This document shows positions 33,595 through 45,770 of a stretch of DNA of 64,000 nucleotides, piece after piece. A model generated the notes under the pieces. It searched no databases, had not been told where the DNA came from, and worked only from the letters and a program-made list of their open reading frames with translations. Position 1 is the stretch's first letter. Each line of letters starts with the position of its first letter. Position numbers and translations under genes: made by a program. This DNA is from Armigeres subalbatus (taxonomy: Eukaryota > Arthropoda > Insecta > Diptera > Culicidae). The DNA is taken from positions 159,676,452-159,740,451 of the forward strand of contig NC_085140.1 of the NCBI RefSeq assembly GCF_024139115.2. The letters are read 5' to 3'.

Positions 33595-36445
33595 CAACAA
33601 AAATTGAGATAAAGTTAGTTGGATAGGAAACAATGTGATGCTGAAAAAATGACAAAATGAAAAAAAATGACAAAGATCTTTCATAAAATTGATTAACTAT
33701 AATAATAGGAAGTTAGCTGACTGAATTCATTACCTGGTCAAATAAAAATAAGGTAGTAAAAGCCCAAGAAAATAATTCTATTTACGACTTTGAACACCAT
33801 CAGCCGTATGATTATAGTCATGTTAAATTCACATACATTAAATTCGTATCCTTTTCATGGAAAGCTATAATGCGATAATAATACTTGGAATCGATCCGTT
33901 TCAAATTGAACAATTCAGGATCACTTATTGTTATTATCGGAAAAGCATCTAACATTTATGATAATGACATCGATGAACCATCAATTCACACACATAAACT
34001 GTTGTTTGTTTGCAATCTAATGTTGCACCATAAAATATTATTACATGTAAAACAAGCTCCCCTCGGCGCCCAAAAACACAAACGAATCGTCCACACCCCC
34101 GTTCTGTTCTTTGCACCGAATGCGCGTTCATTCACAGTGATGTAGGTACAGAACGAAACTCACGTTATACCGAAGTACCAACCCCACCTTTCCTGCAAAT
34201 TTTATTCGGATCGATGCCAATCATCAGAGCAACAGTTCGCAGAGCTATTTCATCGAACGATTTTATTCCAACTTCTTGTTACTGCACCGCTCGCTCATGC
34301 TCTTCAACTTCATCCTTCTGGCAGTTCCATCAGACCGATATTCTCCAAATAAGAGAACGAGCTTTTGCCCATCCTCGAACGATGATTATGATGATGATGA
34401 TGATGGTATACGCAAGTGAACATATACAGAACATTCATAAGGAATGCTGTTTTATCCTTCGCATTCATTCGTCAGATCCCGTTCCCTCGCAGCTCAACTC
34501 TCAGGCGATTCACGTAAAGTGCATGGATCCAAAGAACACGCGAAGTGCTTGGCGCAAGAAAGCCTTCCCTGCATGGTTCGTCAGCTCCTCGTGGCGCATT
34601 TGTATATTTATGTGGGTTACCGTAGCGGGGCAAAGTCCTCGTTTGCATTTTCCCTCTCATTGGGATTCAAATCAAAGTCCGACCGGAAAGGTTTTCGAAT
34701 AAATATTGCAAATTTAATAAAGATATATCCCATTGCTTCGGCTCCGGTTGGTTGTCCCGCCTTCCGCTTTCGCCGTTTGTTATCCTTGTTGGCCCCGTTG
34801 GGCGTCCCAAGCAGCAACACCGCAGCGCAGCAGACCAAACTAGGTTGTATGTCTTGTGTGCTCGGGAGCATCGAAGTCGAACCCCATTGAGCCGACTCAA
34901 ATGAAGGAATAAACATCCAGTAAAAAGTACACCGCAACGAAACAGAAGGTCTACGTCGCCGTCGTCGTCGTCTTTATCGTCCACGGTGATGGTGGTGTTG
35001 AGGATGACGATGACGCGACTGCAGAACCACATAAGATACGATTGGAAAGCGATTTGGAATCTGGGAAAGGATGTGCAAAAAATTCGCGGAGCGTGAGAAA
35101 AACGAGAATCCCATAAACAACGGGTAACGAGCGGAAAAAAGGAATGAAATAAACGGTGGCTGCTGCATCTGGTTGGGGGTGAATTGGAACATAAACATTA
35201 TTAAGGACCGTTGCTGGGAGGCCTATTATTCAAATCTGAAGATGCGAATTAATGTGCATGAAATGCTCTTTTTGGATAGGAAAAGGTTGAATTGTCATAC
35301 TTATAGCGATGGATTGTAAAGAACGGGCGGAATAATCTCGCATACTAAACAAAAAAGTTAAAAAGGTCAAAGAATTTGCCGTGAATTTTTTTGAAAATGC
35401 AAAAGAATTTTCTTTAGAAAATTATGGCAATTTCGTAGCTTTTCGAATATTTTCATAGGATGCAAGACAAATGCGGGATGCGTTCCATGTGAATTTAAAA
35501 AAAGCTGCTTGGTTTGATTTGTTAGTGTACTGTGTTGCAGATGCTGCCAAGAATTTCAAAGGAAGTCTGCGAGTTCATTGTAACTCCATCAGAGTAATTT
35601 TTCTAAGTATGTACAATCAAATATCTTCATTTTGACTAAAATGCGTTTTTTCACGTTCAACACGAGTAACACCATACAATTTTGCATGTTACATTTTTTG
35701 TTCAAGAATTTAACAAAATTTTGTGTTTGTCACGATTGAAGTACGATTGAAGTATATACAGTATTGAAAGAATTGCTAGTTTGATGTAATTTAACGTAAG
35801 TGGGGTAGTCCAACCCTTAAAACAACAGCTTTGTGCAAGGCCTTGACTTCCAGACAGTATCGTATCAGGTTTGACTTTGTTTATATAATTTTCATCCAAC
35901 GTTGATTCTCTCTACAGCGGAAAGGCAACACAAAACATGAAACTGTATAACTAACGGGGTGTTTCATGACTCAAGGAAATAGAAGCTGGTACTATCTTAA
36001 ACATTGTGTGCTTCAGTTTATGCAACAACTCGCTTGTTTAACTGGGAGCAGAATTCCCCCCCAACAAAGCGCATCACCGTCAGTTTACTATTAGCGGGTT
36101 TTGTTCTTCGCTTCAAAGCAGGGATAAAATTTCAATAGATCGCTTTCCGGTGCAACAACGTTGCAGTTTGCGTACCACTCTGCATAGTAGAGGCAGAAAG
36201 GTACTGACTGGGGCGCTCTGAACGAAGTCTGCGTGTTGCTCTTTAACTATACAACTTCATTTATACATTCACTGGCAAGAACTTACAACCCCAGGTAAAG
36301 CTCACATGATACCACTAAATTTGTACCGTAGTCAACTAGTTAGGTTGCGACCAGCCAGCTGCCAGGGTTTGTAATAATATAAATATGAATGAATGACCAT
36401 GGTTGTATACCCGTCTCATGTTTTGCTTGCTTTACATGGTACAGA
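33595..36445. other. Unassigned DNA, partly GC-rich
   Basis: No gene is supported across about 2.8 kb. The block at about 34200-35050 is GC-richer and includes a (GAT)n microsatellite (about 34386-34405) and GTC/GAC-rich stretches (about 34955-35015). Overlapping open frames of 60-160 codons on both strands look low-complexity and carry no recognised domain. This block is the best candidate here for a conserved or formerly coding region. Confidence 0.4.
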
Positions 36446-36446
36446 T

Positions 36447-36679
36447 ATAGGGGAACTGTTCCTGTTCAAGTGTTTCCATCTCAATGAACATATATTCATC
36501 TCATCGCAAAACAAAGAAAAACAGCACCAATCTTGTTGCATCTTTTTGCTAACATAAGTGCACACTGCTGAAAAAAATCACAAAAATAAAAAAAACAAAT
36601 CAAATTCTATATCATTGCTTTGTTTTTGATAAGATGTAAATGGGAGCTATGAGATGAAGTGCCGAACCGTTCCCCTACT
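36447..36679. mobile_element. Palindromic MITE with AGGGGAACTGTTC termini
   Basis: AGGGGAACTGTTCCTGTTC at 36449 pairs with the reverse complement of GCCGAACCGTTCCCCT ending at 36676. The inner words CATCTCA and TGAGATG also pair. TA flanks the left end and TA follows the right end (36676-36677), consistent with a TA target. The roughly 228-bp element has no open frame. Confidence 0.65.
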
Positions 36680-37630
36680 TAAAAATAAGGCATAGTTCGA
36701 TACGATTGAATTCCGTACAGTTTAAATATAATAATTGTGAAACTAAATTACGACATATGGAACTTATTTCAGTTATAAAAGATTTAATTTATATGAGTTT
36801 TGCTTTAAGCGTCATAACATTTAAGTTTTTCTTATCGGTATTCCAGTCACTTTATCTCATCTCGAACTATATATGAAAAGTTAAAACGATCGTTGGAATA
36901 TCAAATCAACTTTCCGGTTGTAAAGCCCTTGCCAACTTTTCTGGGACATCCTGTTGGAAATGGGAAAAACTTTCGCGCAGCCGAAGGAGATGCAAATTGT
37001 ATCTTATTAAACTAACATCGCCAGTCAAATCATGGTGCAACGGAACGTGGCTGTTGTTGATATAGCAGCACCATGCAGGCTCCTTGCCCTGTTAAGCACC
37101 ACGGACGCCATATTTTACGAAATGCCAACATATGCTCTCGAGACAACGGGTGACCAAGCACGGAACGGAGTCCTACATTATGCTAATTCGCTTTTATATG
37201 CATCATTCTGTGTTTACGATGTGCTGTTGGTTGGTTGGTGGCTGGATGTGTACAAATGGGCACAGTTTTGGTGTGATAGGAAGGAACTAGTCTTAGGAGT
37301 TCCGTGTGTATGACCGACGGGTGAGAGGGAACAGCTTCCTGCTTACTGTTTATCGAAATGGTTTCCAGTGCAAATGCCGGCTCTATCGCCGCTTGTGCAG
37401 CTGGAGTGATGAACCTAATCCCATGAGATGGAAATTGAGTGTTAAGTTCTCGAAACTTAGTTAAAACACGAGCGGGCTTGTGTTTGGGTTCCGTACGCGA
37501 ACAGGAGCATAATCACTCGCTGTGACTAGGAATAAGCTACGTTAGTATACAAACGGTGAGTATCAAAACAAAACGTGATAGGATAAATATGTTCACATGA
37601 ACAAGAAGAATAACATTGAATACGAATTGC
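36680..37630. other. Unassigned DNA
   Basis: A frame at 37032-37313 (93 codons) is open but has no recognised domain. It could be decayed or chance. Nothing else is supported. Confidence 0.35.
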
Positions 37631-37634
37631 ACAC

Positions 37635-37770
37635 CCCATCAGTGGATGACAGATTTTAATACAGTTCTGTATATAAGAATCTTGCAAAATTTGCACAAAA
37701 TATTGTGGAATGTTTACAAAATTTTGTATATGCCATACAGAATTGTATGATTTGTTTTTTCATGGTTTGC
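37635..37770. repeat. Dispersed repeat with GGATGACAGATTTT start, copy A
   Basis: CATCAGTGGATGACAGATTT and the following TATACAG-type words recur at 49950-50110. Both copies are rich in short inverted words such as TACAAAATTTTGTA. This is a likely MITE-like repeat with unclear ends. Confidence 0.5.
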
Positions 37771-37774
37771 TATA

Positions 37775-38590
37775 TCTTGACTAAATATAATTTCTTTCTA
37801 GCAACTACACAGTGTTCTATCTGTATTATGTAAATCTAAGCTTTATGTAAATCTATCAATAGCTTCTCTGTTAGTACGATTGCTCTTGGTTATGATGAAC
37901 TACACTTCGATGAAAATAAATCGTTCGTTGCAATCTTTGTATAACTACGAATGACTCCCGAAAGTGACGAGAGATTTTGTCGAAAATTAGGAAAAAAAAA
38001 ATTTCATAAACTAAAATATAGGTGCTTTCTCCTCTGAGAGGAAGACCTTCATCGATAGGAGTAATGATGAACACCTTTGAACTAACCATTTTACGATAAA
38101 CATCCGTCATACAAAATTCTGATGGGTTACTTTAAACGGCTTTTCTCGCACGTATGCTGGTAACGAAGAATTAGCAACCAGTCTTGTTTTCTGGGATTCT
38201 GAAGAATTTATATTCCAAGTATTTTTAGTATTTCATCTCCAGAAATTCCTATTACAGGGAATTTGAGGAATTATTCTTCTGAAAATTCATCCTCTACGAG
38301 TTCCAGAAATATCTTTCCTTCTAAATTATGGGGAATGTTCCATACCAGAGTTATTCCACACCAGGTATATTTTTTCAAGTGTACCAAAAAAGGCTTTGGT
38401 AAGACGGACATCATATATCTTCGTAATTGTTAGTAGTTTATTCTCCAAAAATATGGGTTATTCCCCGTCTAAAGGAATTTAATCTCTAGGATTTTCTTCT
38501 ATGGCAAACCTAGAGAATTACTCTTTCAAGAATTCCAGGGAATTCTGACAAAATCTTACCCCAGTAATTCTAGGATATCTGATTATCCGA
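37775..38590. other. Unassigned DNA with GAATTCC-type tracts
   Basis: From about 38200 the sequence is enriched in diverged AATTCC / GGAATT words like those of the 15.5-kb foldback array. No gene is supported. A frame on the minus strand at 37871-38110 resembles no known protein. Confidence 0.4.
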
Positions 38591-38591
38591 G

Positions 38592-38692
38592 AACACCGAA
38601 TTATTCCGGAGACGAGCCAGCCTCGGGCTGAAAGTCTCCTTAATAAAGACACAAAAAAAAAAAAAAAAAAAAAAAAAACACCGAATTATTCC
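38592..38692 (+). mobile_element. Ultra-short retroposon with poly(A) and 16-bp duplication
   Basis: The insert (38608-38676, 69 bp) is GGAGACGAGCCAGCCTCGGG, then CTGAAAGTCTCC, TTAATAAAGACAC and a run of about 24 A. It is bracketed by the perfect 16-base repeat AACACCGAATTATTCC (38592-38607 and 38677-38692). The unique part folds as a stem (GGAGAC with GTCTCC, AGCC with GGCT) followed by AATAAA-like sequence and A-tail. The same 45-bp unit lies in reverse at 60785-60838. It is probably the 3' end of a longer LINE or SINE. Confidence 0.9.
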
Positions 38693-38699
38693 TCTTCCA

Positions 38700-40495
38700 G
38701 GAATTTTAGGGGAATTCCTCCCACACGAATTATATCGACTAATTAGACTCATATCGATCTTCCCTAGATATTCTGGAGAATTCCTTTTGCAGAAACTCTA
38801 GAGAGTTTCTACTCCAGGAACACCGACTATTTTTTCTCCTAGAATTTTGGGAAACCTATTCAGTAGGAAGCCAGAAAGTAGTCATTGCTCGTGAAAGGAC
38901 GCGTTTTTGTTTTTGTGACAGGAGATTTTTCGGTGCAAAATTTTCTCGTCAAAGTGGAACAGAATTATGCATTGAAGATTTCTCGCGCCTCGTTCAACTC
39001 TCTATCAGCGTTTCAAATGAGATCAAAACTTATAACCAATTGTACAACTCTTCTCAGCCGGATTTCGAAATATCCAGGCAGCACTGGGGACAAAATCTAA
39101 ACGGTCGAGGGCAGAAATTTGGGGCAGGATATGGATTAGAAACAAGGCATCAAACGTGCGTAATCTTTTGAAGCAATCCATAGCGTTGAACATGGTTGAA
39201 CTACCAGGATAAGCATAACTCAAGAAAGAAGAGGATAAGAATAACTCAAGAAAGAAGAGCTGCCGATTTGGAATATTTTTTTTCAAAATTGATCGCATCA
39301 CAACCACTGTATTTTCGAATCCTTATGCCTAGAAATCAGATGCCAGAAGCTAAGATCCGTATTTCCATTTCGGCTTATGAGTTCAAGACATCGAAGAACT
39401 CGTGCTCTTGGTCGTCAGAAGTATGACAAGCGTCAGAAGTATTTACTATACGGGAAGGATACATATGTAGGATGATAAGATTCAGTGATGGTCACGAACA
39501 TATGCACATTTTTTCCTGTTCGTTGGTCATCAACGATAATCATTACATCATGGAGTTGATTCGAGAACATTATCAAATATGAAACTGAAATTTTTATTGA
39601 GATAAACCAATTAAACTGGAAGAGCAGAAGCCTTGACAATAACAGCTACCGCAGCTAGGAATCCCACGAGAGACTTCACAGTACCCAAACGACAACAGTT
39701 GGGCATTGCAGCCATAGTTCCGATGGAAGTAAAGAAGGATGTGATTCATGAATACGTCGATATCTTATTGGACTTGCTACGCCGGGTGCTACGCCCTGTT
39801 TAAGCCTGGAGCTATTGACGAACTTAACTGGTGAGCAGTGAGCACGTTCCATTTATTTGCTTTGTTTTCTTCAATCGCTATATAAAATTCCTGAAATTTA
39901 TCACTAAATACGTACAGGGCATCGTTTGCTTCTATTGCCGTGGATATTGTGGGAGTCCCAGGTATCCGGTTCAAGCTTTAGTAAGCAACGGTGGCTCTTC
40001 TCTACCTTCTATTCCCTGAGTAGTTAGTACGAATAAGGGCGTCCTTGTGAAGTTTTGCTGTACCTGTTATGAGAAACTAGTACATCCCATTCCCTTTTGT
40101 AGTACTAGTCTTCGTAACAAAAAGGGCACAATTACGGAGCATGAGATCTGATCAAATTATTCGTAGTACTACTTGACCAACACCCCCAGCTGGGTGAGGG
40201 GTAGAGGATGACTCACACACACAAACTACCTAAAAGCGAAGTATCGTCACGAACTCGTGTACGAATGTTCCCTCTGCCCTCCCCAAAAGGAAATTCGGTG
40301 AGCTAATTCCAATATATCTGCTTAATAATTCATAATATTGTCACATATGAAACTAGTGTATGACCTACTAAATACGGTCTGAGTTCAACTATGTATATTT
40401 ATGATGTATCATGGATATAAATCTTGAACCCGGAAGTATAAATATATTGCATATATCCATTTAATATCTGAATGTATTTATGCGGGGCTTATTGT
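38700..40495. other. Unassigned DNA
   Basis: A 29-bp unit with ATAACTCAAGAAAGAAGAG is repeated twice in tandem at about 39205-39260. No gene is supported. Several AATTCC-type tracts continue to about 38870. Confidence 0.4.
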
Positions 40496-40499
40496 TAGT

Positions 40500-40680
40500 G
40501 ATAGTGACCTCGGAGTGGACATGAAATACCAGGCACTCTGAAATGGGTCATTGGAGCTGCAGTAGAGCTAGGACTTTCTAACTCCCGGATTAAATCTGAC
40601 TGTTTAACAGACAGCTTTCTTCCATAACATCACTGCCAGACAATAGGGGTTAGTTTGTACACACACACACACACACACCT
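40500..40680 (+). repeat. Dispersed 180-bp repeat with CA tail, copy B
   Basis: Same family and orientation as 33395-33590. It ends in a clean (CA)n run at about 40660-40678. No flanking duplication was found by eye. Confidence 0.75.
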
Positions 40681-40684
40681 ATTC

Positions 40685-42515
40685 AGTAGGAGTTCGGAAA
40701 AATCTCTTGTCTAGAGATTCCGGAGATTTCCTGGTCCAGGAATCATGGTGAATGAACGATTTCTTGTATTCCATAATTGTGTGTATGTGTGTGTGCGAAA
40801 AAAATCTCACCCATTTTCAGGCACTTATCCTTAATTGATTGAATCGCAACAAGTTGCAATCGACGAAGAATCCTGACCCATTGTTTCCTGGGATGGAATT
40901 CTTGAGTGGAATCGAGCAAAGTACGTTCAAATATGCTGGATGCTGAAAGAACAATCACATGCGGTGGTTCTTACGACATGGCGTTCCATTATATCTGCAT
41001 GGGAATGGACAAATCGTACTACTCAATATTTGCCGAAAAAAAATGAATAATCTGGTTTTGTGAATCATGCCGCTTAAACTTTTATTCTGCTGTTTGAAAG
41101 ACAATTATGAGAGCTTTGCGGGAATTACTTATTCGTACGAATTCGATGAACGCCCGGCTTGAGTTTGCAAGAACATTTAAAAAATGCACCTATGTGAAAG
41201 AGTGTAGTGGCTGTTTTAGAGATACTGATTTTTTGAAAATAAGCCTTTTCGGATAAAGACACCGTGGTCAGTAAACATTCGAACCCAACCTAAGACCCTG
41301 ATAAATCCACCTGGCGGTGTTGGTGCTTTTCTCGAGCCAAAAATAAGGGTGAGTGTTTTTTAGCGTACTATACGTATAAAAAAATAGTATTTTTGCCCTA
41401 ACTTCTGAGCCCATAATCCGTTTTGGTCAATTTCTATAGCAATAGCAATGAGGGAATTTGCAACCAAACAATTTGGCAGTGAACTCGCTGCCGTGGTTTG
41501 TGGTCCTTGCCACCGGATCGACAGGGTTAAAAGAATTTTAATACAAATCAATAAGTTTTGGCGGCTTGGAAAAATGGCCAAATTAATATAGTACGCTCTG
41601 CAATCACTGTCGTGGCGTAAGGTCAACGACTTCCCATCCTACGGAAACCGTTGCCGATCATGAACACTCTCCAGCAGCGACGGAAAGACATGAAGACAAT
41701 ATTTGATACTAAAACTTTTCTGCGCGAGATTGAAACCCGCTATATTTTAGCGCAAATTAATTTGAACATCATTCCTTGTCTTCTCGAACCGATTAAGCGC
41801 AACATGAGGCTATGCAGGCTTTTTTGCAATTCATTTTATGGGGATTTTAACTTCATTGTTAATTCTAGTTTTTTTTTATAATCGTGTGGTAAATTTAAAT
41901 GCGTTTAGTTTATATTTTTTTTTATTCAAACAAGTCTGATGGACGTATTTTTTTATAATGTAAATCCGAATCAACCTACACCAGCATATTCCAACTTTCA
42001 GGGACTTTCATTGACTGTACACATCGAAGTTGCTAGTCGAAACAATGAATATGCACAGAATAGTCTTCTTGGGACAAGAAAGCTATTCTCACTGTACATG
42101 CTTTGGGGTTTATTCAATTCAAGACCAATGACGATGCCGGCTACCTCCTCACAGTCAATTAGGATAGTGGGAGGAAAATTATTTCGACACTCATTACTAC
42201 AAGAGACCAAGGAGTTCTCTGCATCTCCATGAGTGCACTGTGAAGGAATAGTATGTTATCTGGAATGGAAATCTATTGGAAATCCTCTTGGTAAGCGACT
42301 AATTATTTCTTTTGAACGACGCCATATTCATGATGATACAAATATGTATTTCACCGATTCGGTATCTTAACCGTTTCGCGACAACTAAAACACGCACTTT
42401 ACTTGCACTGTATTTACTGCAAACTATGAAAGATCGTGCTTGAGTCGACCGTAGGAAAATTAAACTGGGTACTAGATCGGAAAGTGCTCGTTACTATGAA
42501 AAATGATAACAAAAC
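40685..42515. other. Unassigned DNA with a short repeat fragment
   Basis: About 41170-41275 (AAAAATGCACCTATGTGAAAG, then AGAGATACTGATTTTTTGAA and GACACCGTG) matches the end of the 46.1-46.75 kb repeat. No gene is supported in the remainder. Open frames around 41650 and 41939 have no recognised domain. Confidence 0.4.
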
Positions 42516-42520
42516 AAAAT

Positions 42521-42670
42521 AGGGGTATTCATTTAACGGCGTAGGTTGCTGCGTATCTATTTATAGAAATGTTTCATATGTGATTTGAAATATGTCCCTT
42601 GGTATTGTGTATGAAACATTTCAATAATCAGATACGGAGCTGCTTACGCTGTTAAGTGAATACCTTTAAT
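42521..42670. mobile_element. Palindromic MITE with GGGGTATTCA termini
   Basis: GGGGTATTCATTTAACGGCG at the left pairs with the reverse complement of CGCTGTTAAGTGAATACC at the right. The inner word GAAATGTTTCATA is matched by TATGAAACATTTC. TA lies at both outer ends, suggesting a TA target. About 146 bp, non-coding. Confidence 0.7.
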
Positions 42671-42894
42671 GCCGTTTCGTGTTTTTATGTGTTTGTTATC
42701 GCCCCAAAGGGGTCTAGTAACCTAGAAATTTAAACATAGCGACATAGGGAGAATCAATCCGGAACAAAACATGGCAAGAACAAAGATAGCTTTCCCTTCT
42801 ATTAACCTACTACACCCAGTATGGTGCCTACTATTCGATTTTATAGAAATTAATACATACACTAATTATTTTGGATTTTAAAAAAATGGAATGC

Positions 42895-43015
42895 TTCACA
42901 ATATAGACCTCGTGGTCATGCAGTTAGCGATGGTGGTCATCGCTAACCACACGCCAGGATTGTGTATTATGTGTTGGGGGTTCTATTCCCGCTCCAATCG
43001 TGGAAACTATAAAAG
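42895..43015 (+). mobile_element. Possible tRNA-derived SINE head
   Basis: CGTGGTCATGCAGTTAGCG (A-box-like) is followed about 65 bases later by GGGGGTTCTATTCCCGC (B-box-like). It is a different family from the Feilai-like copies. The 3' end could not be set. No functional tRNA fold is evident. Confidence 0.5.
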
Positions 43016-43019
43016 CGGA

Positions 43020-43875
43020 ACATTCTCAAGTGGTCTACTGGATGTTGTCCGTTATCTTATGTTGACGGTGACGGTGAAATTATCTTTTCCAATTATGAGA
43101 TATTTTAGGCGGTTTCTTGATTTTACAGATCTGTGCAGATTCAAGGATGTTCCAGATTTTACATATTTCCGGGTATCCAATTTTTTATATTATGCGGCAG
43201 ATTCAGATCCTTCGGCCGGCATGATCTAAGCAGATCGTCATAATATCTTTACATATTTTGAATCCGTAGATCTTACAAAACCATTTATCTATACGAAAGG
43301 AGACAAACGAGATATCCTGAGTTATCGCGGAATTTCCTTTTTGTGTGCCTGTACATTGCTGTTTGAAAAAACAAAAATTACAGAGGTCACAATTTTCCTG
43401 CTGTAAAATCTACATCGATGCCGAGCAATAGTATTTCGTCATATTTCTAGTATCCACGATTTTCGTCAAACAATGAAACGGTTGCTAGTTCGGTTGTTAT
43501 GGCGTTTGTAAGTTAGTTGATGAAACACAGTGTTCCCCCGTATAGGAAACACCTGATTCTATCTTCCACAGATTCTAGATAACTTTCAAACCGCATTTTA
43601 TGTTTCTAATACCATCAATTCAAAACGTTGGCTCCAAAGGTTGCTCAAAAAGTAAGTATTAGAAATAGTTGTTCAGTGATTTTTTAAGAATTTGAAGGAA
43701 ACTGTAATCATGTGTTCCCTAAACTTGGGTGGACTGTATCGACTAGGTGGCGTTGTGTTTCATGCTTTCCCAACCAGGGCTCTTCGATCAATTCACCGTA
43801 GATACGACGTAGTTTTTCGCTAGTATTTGTTAGTATTTTTTGGATACTGTCAAAAGTTTAGAGTTAGTTGCCCCT
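43020..43875. other. Unassigned DNA
   Basis: No gene, RNA or repeat is supported. Confidence 0.4.
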
Positions 43876-43879
43876 TGTT

Positions 43880-44215
43880 TTTCTCGGGGACTTACTTTCC
43901 GAGTTCACTACTACAATGACATCACTCCCAGAGTCAATCGACAATTAGGCTTCATGTTCAAAATTGATTACGAGCTCGGTGATTCATTATGTCATAGAAC
44001 CCTCTGCTATTCGGTAAATTTTGGAGTCCAATGCTGTCATGTGGAGCCCATTCTATGCCAGTTGGATCGCCCGAATATAAACCATTCGAATAAAGTCAGT
44101 AAGATATGCACTTCGATTCCTCATGGGGCGCGACCCATTCAGGGCGCTTTTGCTGGAAAGCTGTTGAAGAATATATCGACTGTCTCGATATGCTAGCTGA
44201 GCAAAATCTGTAAGT
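43880..44215 (+). pseudogene. Badly decayed LINE fragment
   Basis: The frame at 43840-44196 contains RVNRQLGFMFKIDYELGDSL, comparable to ANRQLGFIFKITKEFRDPLC in the 18.4-kb LINE. Frame-shifted pieces that follow match its VRSILE...RIEAIQ and LPWRDP region. About 330 bp remain, with several frameshifts. It is a second, older copy of the same LINE family. Confidence 0.7.
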
Positions 44216-44219
44216 CTTT

Positions 44220-44830
44220 TTCTTTTGATAATATTCAAGTCTGTTGCAAATTTTCTAGAGATCCAATTTCCTATGGATTCCATAGATTCTACTGACTTAA
44301 CAGAATTATTATGGAATGCGGGACGTTTTCCGGGACGCCTGACAATGCGGGACAAGCAGGCTGAATTCTGGTCTGGTCTGGATGTCTGGTCACTTTAACC
44401 TACTCTAACACTGGACTGTACACAGTTGTTCATGTATTACGACTAGCTCGGTACATGAAGTACGTTGCAAATTGCATACCGCAGTGCCGAAGGTCGGGCG
44501 TTCATTTTGTTACAAGCAGTCATAGCCAAAACATAGTAGGCGAAACCGAGCGGAGGTAACTACATTGGCCCTTGTCTGCAGGGGATAATCAGCCCGAGAA
44601 GCGCGACGTTCCGCTGACGTTGCTCCCCGATAAAATTAGAGGCCATCATCGAGCTGCTCACTATTTGGCAATTCGATGAATCTTCTCTTCGCCGCCATCG
44701 CCACGAAGAGGTACGCCGCCGCTGTTTTAGTTGATAAAACGCCTGTGATCTTCAGTTTGTACATCCTTGCGTTAAAGGCTGCCATACCCAATCACGCGTC
44801 ATGCCTAGCATAAATAAGTCGATATACAGA
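44220..44830. other. Unassigned DNA
   Basis: A GC-rich patch at about 44540-44790 has no recognisable open frame. Nothing is supported. Confidence 0.4.
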
Positions 44831-44833
44831 TCA

Positions 44834-45770
44834 ACATTATTTGTTTTTTTTTTTTTTTTTATCTTTCGTTTATTTGGAAGGCTCATTTGCCGTGAAGCGT
44901 TACGGAGCCGAAATCAAGTTTTACAATTCTTTTCTTGATTCTTATACGTAGTGTTAGTTTTGGGGAACCGAAAGACTCGCGGTTTTGTTAGGGGGGTTAG
45001 GGAATACAATAATACAGTAGGAAAGGAAAGGATTTTAGGGTACTTAAGTAATTACGATGCTATTGGATCAATCTGGGAAACGAGGGCTAGATTATAATAT
45101 TGTATGTACGAACTTTCTTTTGGAAGGAGATTCTCTATAATCCTCCCGTGGATTCGCATAAGTGTCTCTGCTTATGGAACCACCCCACCCATTTTTGGCC
45201 CTTCATACAGGAGTCTGATGAAATACAAACAGTAGTATAATCATGATCAAATCGTTTGTCAGATATGGCCAGTGCTATCGGCAGGTGCCTTGCTACAATA
45301 GATGGTAGTATCATCATCATCTTAAGTAATTACGATGCTGATGCTCACAAAGTTGACATTCTTCGCGATGTTTCGCATCTGTAACGGGATAAAAAAAAAA
45401 CTTTTTTTTGGGAGACAACAACGAGAGGAAGACTTACGGAAGGGATTAACGACAGGCATTGAAATGCACAACAAGAGGAAGACATTCATAATGGGGAACA
45501 ACAGACAAGAGGAAGGGCAGACTAAGGTTACAGTCTTACATCAGCAACTTTCAAAAATTGGTGGACCAGGGACATGTACTCGAAATCAAGGCCCGACAAC
45601 ACTTCCCTAATAGGCTTTGGTTGTTTTCCTCGGACCCGGAGATATTCAGTTAGCGCAGATCTGGGGCCACGATGCTCCTCGCACGCCCACACGACATGAT
45701 CGATGTCCTGATAATCCTCGCCGCAAACACAGAGATTTCCTTCCGAAAGCCCCACCCTACATTATTTGTT
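44834..45770 (-). mobile_element. 5'-truncated LINE 3' end with 12-bp duplication
   Basis: The insert (44846-45758) is flanked by ACATTATTTGTT on both sides (44834-44845 and 45759-45770). On the minus strand it starts inside an ORF2 C-terminus (frame 45528-45755) with LCVCGEDYQDIDHVVWACEE, a Cys/His cluster typical of I/LOA/R1-type LINEs, then VLSGLDFEYMSLVHQFLKVA. It ends in a poly(A) tail seen as T's at 44843-44860. It carries a further insertion at 45062-45320 and sits directly against the 3' end of a Feilai-like SINE. Confidence 0.85.
45043..45339 (+). mobile_element. SINE-like insert inside the LINE, 19-bp duplication
   Basis: The 259-bp insert (45062-45320) is bracketed by the perfect 19-base repeat CTTAAGTAATTACGATGCT (45043-45061 and 45321-45339). 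It ends in (ATC)n, seen as TATCATCATCAT, so it reads on the plus strand, opposite to the host LINE. It begins ATTGGATCAATCTGGG. No Pol III boxes or open frame were recognised. It is either a short SINE of unknown family or the truncated 3' end of a LINE with an ATC tail. Confidence 0.85.
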
